A stretch of 64,000 nucleotides of DNA from Candidatus Methanophagales archaeon (GTDB lineage: Archaea > Halobacteriota > Syntropharchaeia > Alkanophagales > Methanospirareceae), in assembly GCA_024699715.1 (NCBI GenBank), contig JANPRD010000011.1, positions 62,001 to 126,000 on the forward strand, in the 5' to 3' direction. This document shows, one piece after another, positions 1 to 8,564 of this stretch. Below the pieces are notes generated by a model, which saw nothing but the letters and a program-made list of their open reading frames with translations, was not told where the DNA came from and did no database searches. Within the stretch, counting starts at the first letter, position 1; every line of letters begins with the position of its first letter. The translations under genes and the position numbers were made by a program.

Positions 1-2
1 GC

Positions 3-308
3 AAAGATGCAATCGCATGGGCGAAGGAGGTTGAGGAGCTCGGTGCTGGCGAGATTCTGCTCACGAGCATGGACAGGGACGGCACAAAGGACGGCTACGA
101 CATTGCACTCACGAAAGCGGTCTGCGACGCCGTCAGAATTCCAGTGATCGCATCAGGCGGTTGCGGCTCGCCTGAACATATCGCAGAAGTATTCAAAAAA
201 ACAGATGCAAGTGCAGCACTCGCAGCCTCTATATTCCACTTCAACGAGTTCACTGTGCGAGATGTGAAGGAATTCCTGAAAAAGCAAGGCATACCCGTGA
301 GACTTTAA
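3..308 (+). CDS. hisF: Imidazole glycerol phosphate synthase, cyclase subunit HisF (C-terminal part)
   Basis: The reading frame is open from the first full codon of the window and stops at 306-308, so the 5' part lies outside. About 100 C-terminal residues are visible. They include [15 protein letters not shown] and [13 protein letters not shown], the (beta/alpha)8-barrel phosphate-binding motifs of HisF. The SMDRDGT Asp corresponds to one of the two catalytic aspartates of the family. HisF joins ammonia from HisH to PRFAR, making IGP and AICAR in histidine synthesis. The end [13 protein letters not shown] is typical. No other his gene is visible, so operon context cannot be judged. Confidence 0.93.
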   Translation, partial: KDAIAWAKEVEELGAGEILLTSMDRDGTKDGYDIALTKAVCDAVRIPVIASGGCGSPEHIAEVFKKTDASAALAASIFHFNEFTVRDVKEFLKKQGIPVRL

Positions 309-440
309 ATGCATCTGAACTTCATTTGCAACTTCCTCACACTTAAATATGCTTTTTCATTCCCTTTATCAAACACCTTCTCCTCTTATTCACATATCAC
401 AAGGAATTTTTACGCTCATAACTAATAATAACACTAGAAG

Positions 441-2063
441 ATGGCGACAGAAGTGGAGGAGGAGCGTCGCAGATACGAGGAGGCTTGCAAGGAAATAGCG
501 AGGCTCGCATTGAGCAAGCGAGCAGAAGAGCTGAACCTGAACAGGCTGAAGAAGGAAGTGAGCAGGAAATATGGATTGAGCAGCATTCCGAAGAACTCGG
601 ATGTGCTGAACATCGGCATTTCAATGCTACGAGGCGAGGAGGGTGCTGGTAGTGGTGGCGTTGCAGTCGCAAGCGTCGCTGAAGAGCTGCGAGAGCGTTT
701 GAGGAGGAAGCCGATGCGGACTGCTTCAGGAGTTGCGCCTGTTGCAGTGATGACTTCTCCGCATCCTTGCCCGCATGGTCGTTGCGTGATGTGTCCTGGC
801 GGTCCTTACTCCGAGTTCAAATCTCCGCAGAGTTATGTCGGCAGAGAACCCGCAGCAGCAAGAGCATCTCAGCATCATTTTGACCCTTACGAGCAGGTGC
901 TTGCTCGCCTTCGCCAGTTGGAAGAAATAGGGCATGACTACGACAAAGTAGAGCTCATTTTAATGGGAGGAACGCTCACAGCGAGGAGCGAAGCATACCA
1001 GCGATGGTTCGTTAAGCGATGCCTTGACGCCCTCAACGACTTCGGCGCAGCAAGAAAGCGAGCAGTGAGGAACACGGGCATCACATTTGAAACCCGTCCT
1101 GACTACGCAAGAGAACCTCAGATTGACCTTATGCTTGAGCTCGGAGCGACGAAGGTTGAAATCGGCGTCCAGCATGTCAGAGACGAAATACTTCAAAAAA
1201 TCAAGCGGGGACACACAGTCGCAGACACCGTCGCAGCGAATCAAAAACTGAGGGACTCCGCCCTGAAGGTCGGCTTCCATGTCATGCTCGGTCTTCCCGG
1301 AAGCTCTGTGGAGACTGACAAAGAAATGTTTGAGCAGATTTTCAACGACGAGAGGTTCAAGCCTGACTTCCTCAAAATATACCCGACGCTTGTCGTTAAA
1401 GGCACTGAACTATATGAAATGTGGAAGCGTGGCGAATACGAGCCTCTTGATGTTGAAGATGCTGTTGAAATCATTGCTTATGCGAAGAAGATAGTGCCTC
1501 GTTGGGTTCGCATTCAGCGAATTCAGCGAGATATTCCCGCAAAATTCATAGAAGCAGGCGTTAAGAAGAGCAATTTGCGTCAATTAGTGCATGAAAGACT
1601 TGCGAAGGAAGGTCGTAAATGCATGTGTGTGCGGTGTCGTGAGGCGGGTTTGAGGGCTTTGCGAGGAGAAATGCCTGACGCTGAAAATGTGAGATTGTGT
1701 TGCGAGTCTTACGAGGCTTGCGGCGGCACAGAGTTCTTCCTGTCTTACGAGGACACCGCAAATGACATTCTTGTCGCTCTGCTGCGACTCCGTCTGCCTT
1801 GCGAGCCTCACAGAGCGGAGCTTAAGGGCGCTGCTTTGGTGCGAGAGCTGCATGTTTACGGCGAGCTCGTCCCTCTCGGAGAGCGTAAAGAGAGAAGTTG
1901 GCAGCATCGTGGCTACGGCGCTAAATTGCTTGCGAAAGCAGAGGAAATTGCGTCTGCGGAGGGATGCAAAAAAGTTGCGATAATGAGCGGAATAGGCGTC
2001 AGAGAATACTACAAAAGGTTCGGATATGTGCAAGAAGGACCATATATGGTGAAAAAATTATGA
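441..2063 (+). CDS. elp3: Elp3-type tRNA uridine-34 acetyltransferase (radical SAM + GNAT)
   Basis: The 540-residue protein has the archaeal Elp3 architecture. An N-terminal helical tRNA-binding part is followed by a radical-SAM domain with the Cys cluster PHPCPHGRCVMC at about residues 108-120. A GNAT acetyltransferase domain forms the C-terminus (about 430-540), ending in RGYGAKLLAKAEEIA and YYKRFGYVQEGPYMVKKL. The family builds cm5U-type modifications at the wobble uridine from acetyl-CoA. Archaea use Elp3 alone, without the other Elongator subunits, as here. Residues about 63-72 contain a short Gly/Ser/Ala stretch (GAGSGGVAVASVA), one of several low-complexity loops in this window. The gene is monocistronic, facing a convergent argG 43 bases downstream. 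Confidence 0.95.
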   Translation: MATEVEEERRRYEEACKEIARLALSKRAEELNLNRLKKEVSRKYGLSSIPKNSDVLNIGISMLRGEEGAGSGGVAVASVAEELRERLRRKPMRTASGVAPVAVMTSPHPCPHGRCVMCPGGPYSEFKSPQSYVGREPAAARASQHHFDPYEQVLARLRQLEEIGHDYDKVELILMGGTLTARSEAYQRWFVKRCLDALNDFGAARKRAVRNTGITFETRPDYAREPQIDLMLELGATKVEIGVQHVRDEILQKIKRGHTVADTVAANQKLRDSALKVGFHVMLGLPGSSVETDKEMFEQIFNDERFKPDFLKIYPTLVVKGTELYEMWKRGEYEPLDVEDAVEIIAYAKKIVPRWVRIQRIQRDIPAKFIEAGVKKSNLRQLVHERLAKEGRKCMCVRCREAGLRALRGEMPDAENVRLCCESYEACGGTEFFLSYEDTANDILVALLRLRLPCEPHRAELKGAALVRELHVYGELVPLGERKERSWQHRGYGAKLLAKAEEIASAEGCKKVAIMSGIGVREYYKRFGYVQEGPYMVKKL

Positions 2064-2106
2064 AATTGTCATTAAAAAGCATCAGTGAAGTAATGTGGAT
2101 AAAAAT

Positions 2107-3342
2107 TCACAAAGTAGGGAAGAAATTGCACATTTTTGCTTTTATTCTTGCTTGCAATGCGTGGTAGAAGGAGAAGCCTTCAGCCATTTTCTGCTCTGTT
2201 TTCGCATCAAAAGACACTTCCTTCGTGAAAAGTGCATGAGGAGATTTCCTACCGACGACGATTGCGTTTCCTCTGTGCAGTTTCACGAACACAGAACCGC
2301 TGACTCTTTCTTGCGTCTTGTCAATGAATGCGTTCAACGCATCGTAAAGCGGGTCAACAGTCAAGCCTTTATATACCAAATCGCTCCAGACGGCATCAAC
2401 AATGCTCTTGAATTGCAGTTCAGCCCTCGTGAGAACTAAACGCTCCAAATCCGCATGTGCGCTCAAGAGGATTGTTGCTGCGGGATGCTCGTAAATCTCT
2501 CTGGATTTGAATCCGAGAACTCTGTCTTCAATTATATCTGTGCGACCGACGCCGTGCAGACCTCCGATTTCATTCAGGGTGCGAATGAGCGAGACGCCGT
2601 CCATGCGAGTGCCGTTTAGCGAGACTGGGATGCCACGCTCAAATCCGATTTCAATGATTTCAGGTTCAGCGGGTGCGTCCTCAGGTGATTTCGTCCAGCG
2701 AAAAATCTCTTCAGGCGGCTGAAATTCAGGATTTTCAAGCTCAGAGCCTTCAATGCTCCTGCTCCAGAGGTTCTCGTCTATGCTGAAGCGATGCTGCTCT
2801 TCGCAGGGAATGCCATGCTCTTCCGCATATGCACGCTCCTCTGCCCTCGTGAGGTTCAAATCACGAATTGGCGCAACAAGCTCAAAGCGAGAAGTGCGAA
2901 AGACGGCGTCAAACCGCAGTTGGTCGTTTCCCTTGCCTGTGCAACCGTGAGCGACAGCATCCGCATCCTCGTAAGCGGCGACCTCAAGCACCTTCCTCGC
3001 AATAAGCGGTCTTGAGAGGGCAGTTCCCAAGACATAACCCTCGTAGTTTGCGTTCGCCTTCACCGCTCTGAATATGTATTGGACGAACTCCTCCTTCGCA
3101 TCCACAACGACATGCCTCTCGCACAAATTTGATGCTCGCTCCTTTGCTCGCTCAATCTCAGCAGGCGGCTGTCCTACATCCACAGTGACGGCGATGACCT
3201 CCTCAAACCCGTATTTCTCACGCAGCAAGGGAATGCACACAGTCGTGTCCAGACCGCCAGAGTAGGCAAGAACGACTTTCTTCCTCCTTCTTCTCCCGCT
3301 TTCTCCTTTCACTCCTTCTCCGCTGCTCTCGCCAACGCTCAT
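2107..3342 (-). CDS. argG: Argininosuccinate synthase
   Basis: The 411-residue product matches argininosuccinate synthase throughout. The ATP pyrophosphatase motif VLAYSGGLDTTVCIP is near residues 24-38, then AVTVDVGQP, and HGCTGKGNDQLRFD for aspartate/citrulline binding. It joins citrulline and aspartate with ATP hydrolysis to AMP in arginine synthesis. Length is normal for the family (about 400). The first 20 residues (GESSGEGVKGESGRRRRKK) are a low-complexity extension not needed by the fold, so a slightly later start is possible. argH is not in the window. The gene lies 17 bases downstream of the flavin reductase gene, so the two may be co-transcribed. Confidence 0.96.
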   Translation of the reverse strand: MSVGESSGEGVKGESGRRRRKKVVLAYSGGLDTTVCIPLLREKYGFEEVIAVTVDVGQPPAEIERAKERASNLCERHVVVDAKEEFVQYIFRAVKANANYEGYVLGTALSRPLIARKVLEVAAYEDADAVAHGCTGKGNDQLRFDAVFRTSRFELVAPIRDLNLTRAEERAYAEEHGIPCEEQHRFSIDENLWSRSIEGSELENPEFQPPEEIFRWTKSPEDAPAEPEIIEIGFERGIPVSLNGTRMDGVSLIRTLNEIGGLHGVGRTDIIEDRVLGFKSREIYEHPAATILLSAHADLERLVLTRAELQFKSIVDAVWSDLVYKGLTVDPLYDALNAFIDKTQERVSGSVFVKLHRGNAIVVGRKSPHALFTKEVSFDAKTEQKMAEGFSFYHALQARIKAKMCNFFPTL

Positions 3343-3359
3343 TTTTCCGTTATTTTTCC

Positions 3360-3911
3360 CTATTTCGCACGCTTGTATTTAGCGATTCGCATGCCTTCGG
3401 CGAAGAACTCTCCGCTGATGTGTGCGAGTATTTCAGCACGCTCAACATTCAGCACGCCGTTCCAGAATTCATCCTTCACTTCCGCACAGAGAACCCTTCC
3501 GACAATCCAAATGTGGTCGCCGAGCTCTACGCTACGCTCCATTTTGCACTCAATCCAAGCCTTCGCCTCTTTTATGCGTGGCGGCTTCACTTTCTTCGCA
3601 GCGACCTCCGTGAGAGATGCATGCTTCAACTCGTTCTCCTCGTAAGGGAAATCTTGCTCAAGAATATGCATTTTTTCGCCCAAATCTCGCCCGACGACAT
3701 TCGCAACGAACTCGCCATTCGCCTGAATGTTCTTCCAAGTGTCATGTTCGGGACTGCAAGAGAAGCCGAAGAGCGGTGGCTCAAAGCTGATCGGCGAAGA
3801 GAAGCTGAAAGGCGCCGCATTCGGTATGCCCCGCTCTGAGACCGTCGTGACGACAATCACAGGACGGACAAGCAACTTCGGAAACGCATTCGCCTCTATT
3901 TCCATTTCCAC
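3360..3911 (-). CDS. Flavin reductase-like (flavoredoxin family) protein
   Basis: The 183-residue protein has the FMN-binding split-barrel signature of the flavin reductase/flavoredoxin family. Examples are VVTTVSERGIPNAAPFSFSSPISFEPPLFGF at the N-terminus, abbreviated here as TTVSERGIPNAAPFS, and the family's DTWKNIQANGEFVANVVG. Such proteins bind FMN and move electrons, or reduce flavin, in anaerobes; the partner is not evident. The start ATG lies beside an AT-rich upstream region. It is divergent from thi4 and upstream of argG on the same strand. The exact electron donor or acceptor cannot be inferred from sequence. Confidence 0.85.
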   Translation of the reverse strand: MEMEIEANAFPKLLVRPVIVVTTVSERGIPNAAPFSFSSPISFEPPLFGFSCSPEHDTWKNIQANGEFVANVVGRDLGEKMHILEQDFPYEENELKHASLTEVAAKKVKPPRIKEAKAWIECKMERSVELGDHIWIVGRVLCAEVKDEFWNGVLNVERAEILAHISGEFFAEGMRIAKYKRAK

Positions 3912-3999
3912 CCCCTAATTAGTGCGACACATAAAAATTTATGCTTTCGCCTGCTGAAACTGCAGATTTTAAATCTATCGTAAGTTATGTTTGAGGCAA

Positions 4000-4833
4000 A
4001 TGAATGAGTTGGACGAGGTGAAGGTCTCTGAGGCGATTGTCCGAAGCTACACGAATGCGTTCTTGGATGCTTTGGAATTGGATGTCGCAGTCGTCGGAGC
4101 GGGACCTTCGGGAATGACCGCTGCATACTACGCAGCAAAAAACGGTGCGAAGGTCGCAATATTTGAGCGGGGTTTGAGTGTCGGCGGGGGGATGCCCGGC
4201 GGCGGAATGATGTTTTCTCGTGTCGTTTTTGAGCGAGATGCGAGAGAAATTTTGGATGAGTTAGAGATTCGTGTTGAGGAGTTTGGCGAATACTTGGTTG
4301 CGGATGCCCTTGAGGCAGTTGCGATGCTCTGTGTGAAGTGCTTGAAGGCGGGTGTCCGCATTTTCAATCTATTGAGCGTTGAGGATGTCGTATTCCGTGA
4401 GAAAGGCGTCAGTAGTGGCGGTGGTAGTAGTGGTAATGGTGAGTGTGATTTTGAGATTTGCGGAGTTGTGCTGAATTGGACAGCGGTAGAGAGGGCGAGG
4501 TTGCATGTAGACCCGCTTGTTGCCCGCTCAAAAGTGGTAATTGACGCAACAGGACACGATGCTGAGATTTGCAGGATAGTTGAGCGGAAGTTAGGTGCGA
4601 AACTGCAAACTGCGACGGGAAAAGTAATCGGAGAGCGTTCAATGTGGGCTGAGAAAGGCGAGAACGAACTGCTTGAAAACACTAAAGAGGTCTTCCCAGG
4701 TCTGATTGTTGCGGGAATGGCTGCAAATGCGGTCGCAGGCTCGCCGAGAATGGGCGCTGTATTCGGCGGTATGCTACTCAGCGGTAAGAAAGCTGCTGAA
4801 ATCGCTATAAAAATCGTAAAGAAAGGAAAGTGA
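4000..4833 (+). CDS. thi4: Thiamine thiazole synthase Thi4, sulfide-dependent archaeal type
   Basis: The product has the Rossmann FAD/NAD motif VVGAGPSGMTAAYYAAKNGA, then GGGMPGGGMMF, and ends VAGMAANAVAGSPRMGAVFGGMLLSGKKAAE, all diagnostic of Thi4. Yeast Thi4 uses a Cys (CMDP context) as a suicide sulfur donor. Here the matching site reads RLHVDPL, with His. That is the archaeal version known to work catalytically with free sulfide, and its presence suggests a sulfide-rich anaerobic habitat. Residues about 130-143 form a Gly/Ser loop (SSGGGSSGNG) expanded by trinucleotide repeats. I chose the ATG at 4000, with GAGG just upstream, over the in-frame TTG at 3991. It precedes sufC by 65 bases. 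Confidence 0.93.
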   Translation: MNELDEVKVSEAIVRSYTNAFLDALELDVAVVGAGPSGMTAAYYAAKNGAKVAIFERGLSVGGGMPGGGMMFSRVVFERDAREILDELEIRVEEFGEYLVADALEAVAMLCVKCLKAGVRIFNLLSVEDVVFREKGVSSGGGSSGNGECDFEICGVVLNWTAVERARLHVDPLVARSKVVIDATGHDAEICRIVERKLGAKLQTATGKVIGERSMWAEKGENELLENTKEVFPGLIVAGMAANAVAGSPRMGAVFGGMLLSGKKAAEIAIKIVKKGK

Positions 4834-4898
4834 GAAAATGCTTTCAATACATGCACTCCGCTACTTTATATTAATGTAGGTGAAAGTGCGTTGGGGAA

Positions 4899-5699
4899 AT
4901 GCTTGAGATAAGGGATTTAGCGGTGGAAGTCGCAGGAAAATTAATTTTGAAGGGTATAAACCTGCACATCGGCGAGGGCGAGGTTCACGCACTCCTCGGA
5001 CCGAACGGCTCTGGTAAGACTTCACTAATCATGGCGATTCTCGGCTTCCCTGAATACAAAGTTGTGAGAGGCTCAATAAAATTCAAGGGTGTTGAGCTCA
5101 CTTCTCTCACGACGGATGAGCGTGTTAGGCTCGGAATCGGCGTCGCATTCCAGCGACCTCCCGAAATTCGTGGCGTGAAACTCGCAGACATGCTTATTCT
5201 ATGCAAAAAAACACGGCAAAAGAAGAAGGGGAGGACAGGAGAAACGAAGGCAGTGGAGGGAGAGCCTCTGGACGAGGATGTGCTGAACGCTGCGAAGAGG
5301 CTGAAATTCAGTGAGGATTTCCTGCGGAGGGATGTGAATCTCGGATTCTCAGGCGGAGAGGCGAAGAGAGCGGAAATCCTGCAGTTGTTGATTCAAGACC
5401 CTGATTTCTTTTTATTTGACGAGCCTGATTCTGGCGTTGACATAGAGAATGTTGAGCTCATAGGAGAAGTCATAAACGAGATGCTTCAGCGGGGTAAGAA
5501 GCCTTCACAACGCAAAAAATCCGCTTTAATCATCACTCACACGGGCTTCATTTTCAATTATGTGAAGGCAGACCGAGCGCATGTGCTTCTCGACGGAAAA
5601 ATCGCATGCTCAGGAATGCCTGATGAAATAATCAGGCAAATAATGGAAGAAGGCTTTGAGAAGTGTGTCCGTGAATGCTTAACGAAAGAAAACACATAA
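4899..5699 (+). CDS. sufC: SufC, Fe-S cluster assembly ATPase
   Basis: A 266-residue ABC-type ATPase. Walker A is GPNGSGKT (34-41), the signature is LGFSGGEAKRAEI (near 148), and Walker B is FLFDEPDSGVD (near 172). The GGEAKRAE form of the signature and the absence of membrane segments are typical of SufC rather than a transporter ATPase. It drives Fe-S cluster assembly with SufB, encoded 39 bases downstream. A TATA-like run CTTTATATTA lies at about 4864-4873, suitably placed for a promoter of a sufC-sufB transcript. No cysteine desulfurase or SufE/SufU is nearby, as in many sulfide-using archaea. Confidence 0.95.
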   Translation: MLEIRDLAVEVAGKLILKGINLHIGEGEVHALLGPNGSGKTSLIMAILGFPEYKVVRGSIKFKGVELTSLTTDERVRLGIGVAFQRPPEIRGVKLADMLILCKKTRQKKKGRTGETKAVEGEPLDEDVLNAAKRLKFSEDFLRRDVNLGFSGGEAKRAEILQLLIQDPDFFLFDEPDSGVDIENVELIGEVINEMLQRGKKPSQRKKSALIITHTGFIFNYVKADRAHVLLDGKIACSGMPDEIIRQIMEEGFEKCVRECLTKENT

Positions 5700-5738
5700 G
5701 GGGCGCAGCAGCGCCTGCCCGTCGCAACGCAATGCAAA

Positions 5739-6893
5739 ATGAAGCGTGAAGAGGTGGGAGAAGTGGAAAGGGCAGAGAACGAGAAGCAGCTCGTAGAGTT
5801 TCCGGATGAACATAAGGAGCGTCTTCTGATGTCAGGTGTGGATTTGAGCGGTAAGGAGCGTTCAGGCTCTTTCATTCAGAAAGACACTCAAATTTTACTC
5901 GCTCTCGCAAGACATGCGGGCTTGGAGGTCATGCCGATTGCGGAAGCGCTTGAAACTCACGAATGGCTCGCTGAATACTTCTGGAAGGCAGTTCCTGCGG
6001 ATGCGGATGCTTACACGAAGGCAACTCACAGGGAGAAAGAGGTGAAAGGTGTGTTTGTGCGTGCAAAAAGGGGCGTTAAAATACCTTTTCCCGTGCAAGC
6101 TTGCTTCTTCATCGCCTCTGAACACACCGCTCAAAAGGTTCATAACATTATTATTGCGGAAGAAGATGCGGAATTGCACCTTATTACGGGATGTGCCACA
6201 CCTGAAAAGTTCGGAAGTGCCGTTCACATAGGCGTTTCAGAATTTTATGTGGGTAAAAATGCGAAAATGTCTTTCGCTATGATTCATAATTGGTCAAGTG
6301 ATGTCGGAGTTAGACCGAGAAGCGCTGCAATTGTTGAAGAAAATGGCACTTTTATCAGCAATTATGTGTGCATGGAGCCCGCTAAGAGCATTCAGATGTA
6401 TCCCTCCGCCCTCCTCGTAGGTGAGAATGCCCTCGCCACATTCCAGTCTATATTGTATGGCAGGGGGAACGCAAAAATAGATGTGGGTTCAAAAGCGGTT
6501 CTCGCAGCGAAAGGCTCTCGTGCTGAAATCATATCAAGGGCGGTCGCAACCGAAAACGCTGAAATAACAGCGAGGGGCGAGATTGTCGGCAATTCCGCAG
6601 GCGTTAAAGGGCATCTTGAGTGCAGAGGGCTTCTCCTCTCCTCTTCAGCGAAGATTCATGCAATTCCCGCACTGCGAGCTTCGCACAGCGATGTTGAGCT
6701 TTCGCACGAGGCTGCCGTCGGTAAAATTGCGGAAGAAGAAGTCAGATACCTGATGGCTCGTGGATTAAGCGAGGAAGAGGCTACTTCTTTCATCATTCGT
6801 GGCTTCTTGAGCATTGACATAAAAGGTCTGCCTCCAAAACTCGCATCACAAGTGCAAAGAATGGTGCAATTGAGTGCCGAAAAACTGCTTTAA
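5739..6893 (+). CDS. sufB: SufB/SufD-family Fe-S cluster scaffold
   Basis: The 384-residue protein is a SufB/SufD beta-helix scaffold. It contains PFPVQACFFIASEHTAQKVHN and ends with the conserved SHEAAVGKIAEEEVRYLMARGLSEEEA followed by IIRGF. Together with SufC it makes the minimal SufBC system common in anaerobic archaea, where one SufB-like protein forms the scaffold without a separate SufD. It follows sufC by 39 bases on the same strand, so they are almost certainly one operon. Nearness to a sulfide-type thi4 suggests sulfur assimilation directly from sulfide; that link is inference. Confidence 0.93.
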   Translation: MKREEVGEVERAENEKQLVEFPDEHKERLLMSGVDLSGKERSGSFIQKDTQILLALARHAGLEVMPIAEALETHEWLAEYFWKAVPADADAYTKATHREKEVKGVFVRAKRGVKIPFPVQACFFIASEHTAQKVHNIIIAEEDAELHLITGCATPEKFGSAVHIGVSEFYVGKNAKMSFAMIHNWSSDVGVRPRSAAIVEENGTFISNYVCMEPAKSIQMYPSALLVGENALATFQSILYGRGNAKIDVGSKAVLAAKGSRAEIISRAVATENAEITARGEIVGNSAGVKGHLECRGLLLSSSAKIHAIPALRASHSDVELSHEAAVGKIAEEEVRYLMARGLSEEEATSFIIRGFLSIDIKGLPPKLASQVQRMVQLSAEKLL

Positions 6894-6962
6894 CGCAGCC
6901 ACTCCGTTCTTCATAGAGATCACCGCAAGGAGACCACCGAGACGGGTGGAGGATGGGTAGCC

Positions 6963-6970
6963 TTTAAATA
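6963..6970 (+). promoter_or_regulatory. TATA box for the structured RNA candidate
   Basis: TTTAAATA at 6963-6970 matches an archaeal TATA box. It lies 25-30 bases before the first nested stem (6997), the usual TATA-to-start spacing in archaea. No open reading frame on the + strand follows, so it most likely drives a non-coding transcript. Confidence 0.45.
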
Positions 6971-6991
6971 CTTTATTGCTAATAATACTAA

Positions 6992-7135
6992 GCTGAGCTG
7001 GAAGGTTTCCGGTGATGAGGCTCTCAAGGCTGGATGGCTCTGAGGCGAAGTCCTCAGGGTCATGGGCTGCGTAAACCAGCCATTGCCGGAGCTCCAGCCG
7101 TGATGAAGGCATAAAGCCACCCATGGGTGGTAGTT
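6992..7135 (+). ncRNA. Candidate structured non-coding RNA of unknown class
   Basis: The 312 bases between sufB and the K+ channel gene hold no credible protein gene but contain a nested set of perfect complementary segments. GCTGGA (6997-7002) pairs with TCCAGC (7093-7098). Inside it TCCGG (7008-7012) pairs with CCGGA (7086-7090), then GGCTGG (7028-7033) with CCAGCC (7076-7081), and innermost CTGAGG (7040-7045) with CCTCAG (7052-7057). Downstream is a hairpin CCACCCATGGGTGG near 7118-7131. A TATA box sits at the right distance upstream. I could not match it to SRP RNA, RNase P RNA, 5S rRNA or a complete C/D box RNA. Class and function are unknown. Confidence 0.45.
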
Positions 7136-7205
7136 TACTCTTCCAAAGTAAGCAAGTGAAGGTGTGTAGGCAAGTGAAATGTGTGCGACGCTGAACGCAA
7201 AGCGA

Positions 7206-8207
7206 TTAGAAGAATTCAAGCTCTTCAAGCCTTTTCAGCGCCTTTTTGCTGCCGATGAAGACGACGGTGTCTCCTGCTTTAATTTCCTCTTCAGGCGAGA
7301 TGTTTGAGATGATTTTTCCGCCTCTGATTATTGCGATGACCATCGCTCCCGTTCGCTCACGCAGTCGCAAGTCCTTCATTTTCTTTCCCGCAATCTTCAT
7401 GTGAGGCTCAACTGTGAGGCTCTCAAGTGAAGTCTCGCCGACGCCTGCGGTCACGAAATCAACAAAATCTAAAATTGCGGGCTTTAGCAGGCTCTTTGCA
7501 AGTCTTCTGCCGCCGATGGCTTCAACCATCACGACCCTGTTCGCACCGATGCTTCGGAGACGCTTTGCAGCCTCTTCGGAGCTTGCCCTTGTTGCAATCT
7601 CAATGCGTGGGTTCAAGTCCCTTGCGGAGATGCACAGCAGTATGTTATCGCAATCTGAAGGTAGCGTGGAAACAAGCCCAGAAGCACGCTCAACGCCCGC
7701 CTCTCGCAGCACTTCGTCCTTCGTTGCATCGCCTTCAACGACAGGAATCCCTCTGCGACGCAAATCCGCAACGATGCGAGAATTCCGCTCAATCACGACA
7801 AATTCAACCCCTTCTCGCAGAAACTCCTCTATTACAACCTTTCCTGTGCGACCCGCACCGCATATAATCTTGTGATTCTTCATTTTTGAGATGCTCTTCT
7901 TCGCTCTCACGATGCCGAATGCCTCGCTGAGGCGACCTTCAAACATCATCTCTACTATTGCGGTCAGTGCATAAAGTCCGACGCCGACACCTGAAATCAT
8001 GAGAGCGGTTGCGAATATTCTGCCTGCATATGTTTCTGGATGCACATCTCCATATCCTACGGTCGTGAGCGTCGCAACTGTCAAATACAACGCCTTCAGA
8101 GGTTCAAGTCCCTCAAAGTAAGAGAAGCCTGCAACGCCCGCCACAGCGAGCGCCGAAAGTGCTGAAAATGCGAGCAGTGCATGCCTCAAAGGCTCCATTT
8201 CCTTCAA
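7206..8207 (-). CDS. Two-TM potassium channel with RCK (TrkA-N/TrkA-C) domains
   Basis: The 333-residue protein starts with a hydrophobic helix, a pore region carrying the K+ selectivity filter TTVGYGD (near residue 45), and a second helix. This is the MthK/Kch-like two-transmembrane channel layout. A cytoplasmic TrkA-N domain follows (KIICGAGRTGKVVIEEF, near 113), and a TrkA-C domain forms the C-terminus (VIAIIRGGKIISNISPEEEIKAGD). It probably forms a ligand-gated K+ channel in the cytoplasmic membrane. Its start codon overlaps the stop codon of the moaD-like gene by four bases, so the genes are translationally coupled even though the functions look unrelated. Confidence 0.92.
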   Translation of the reverse strand: MKEMEPLRHALLAFSALSALAVAGVAGFSYFEGLEPLKALYLTVATLTTVGYGDVHPETYAGRIFATALMISGVGVGLYALTAIVEMMFEGRLSEAFGIVRAKKSISKMKNHKIICGAGRTGKVVIEEFLREGVEFVVIERNSRIVADLRRRGIPVVEGDATKDEVLREAGVERASGLVSTLPSDCDNILLCISARDLNPRIEIATRASSEEAAKRLRSIGANRVVMVEAIGGRRLAKSLLKPAILDFVDFVTAGVGETSLESLTVEPHMKIAGKKMKDLRLRERTGAMVIAIIRGGKIISNISPEEEIKAGDTVVFIGSKKALKRLEELEFF

Positions 8208-8530
8208 CCGCCTGATGCGGGTGGGAATATTGAAATCTCGTCTCCATCCTCAAGTTTTGTAAAAATATCTTGAACATACCTCCTATTACGCAAAACAACA
8301 ACATAATCTCGCAATTTTTTCGCAGATGCATCCTCAAAAATCTTATCACATGCATCCTCAAATACTTTCAAGAGAACATCCCGTAAAGTATCTTCTGCGT
8401 TTAACTCAACCTCCACCTCAGATGCCCCTACGAGTTCCCTAAAGGAAGCGAAGAGCCTCACTCTTACCCTCAGAGGAGACACCCCTGCGTCCCTTCTCTC
8501 CTCACCTTCACCGCTCTCCCAAGTCTTCAA
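8204..8530 (-). CDS. moaD: MoaD/ThiS-family ubiquitin-like sulfur carrier
   Basis: This small beta-grasp protein ends in IFPPASGG. The terminal Gly-Gly is the adenylated and thiocarboxylated tail of MoaD, ThiS and archaeal SAMP proteins. The conserved ending DGDEISIFPPASGG fits MoaD, the small subunit of molybdopterin synthase. The neighbouring E1-like enzyme (8565-9386) and MoaE (9926-10327) support this. The listed TTG start gives 108 residues. A GTG at 8482 would give 92, closer to the family norm, because the first 16 residues are poorly conserved in character. A role in tRNA thiolation is a reasonable alternative. Confidence 0.85.
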   Translation of the reverse strand: MKTWESGEGEERRDAGVSPLRVRVRLFASFRELVGASEVEVELNAEDTLRDVLLKVFEDACDKIFEDASAKKLRDYVVVLRNRRYVQDIFTKLEDGDEISIFPPASGG

Positions 8531-8564
8531 TCTTCCAACGCATGAAAAGCTCCTCGCCTGCTCC

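Noticed and set aside
7011-7106. C/D box RNA, because TGATGA occurs twice (7013, 7101) and CTGA once (7040)
   Set aside because: No second D box follows 7106 and spacing is too long; the nested-stem model fits better.
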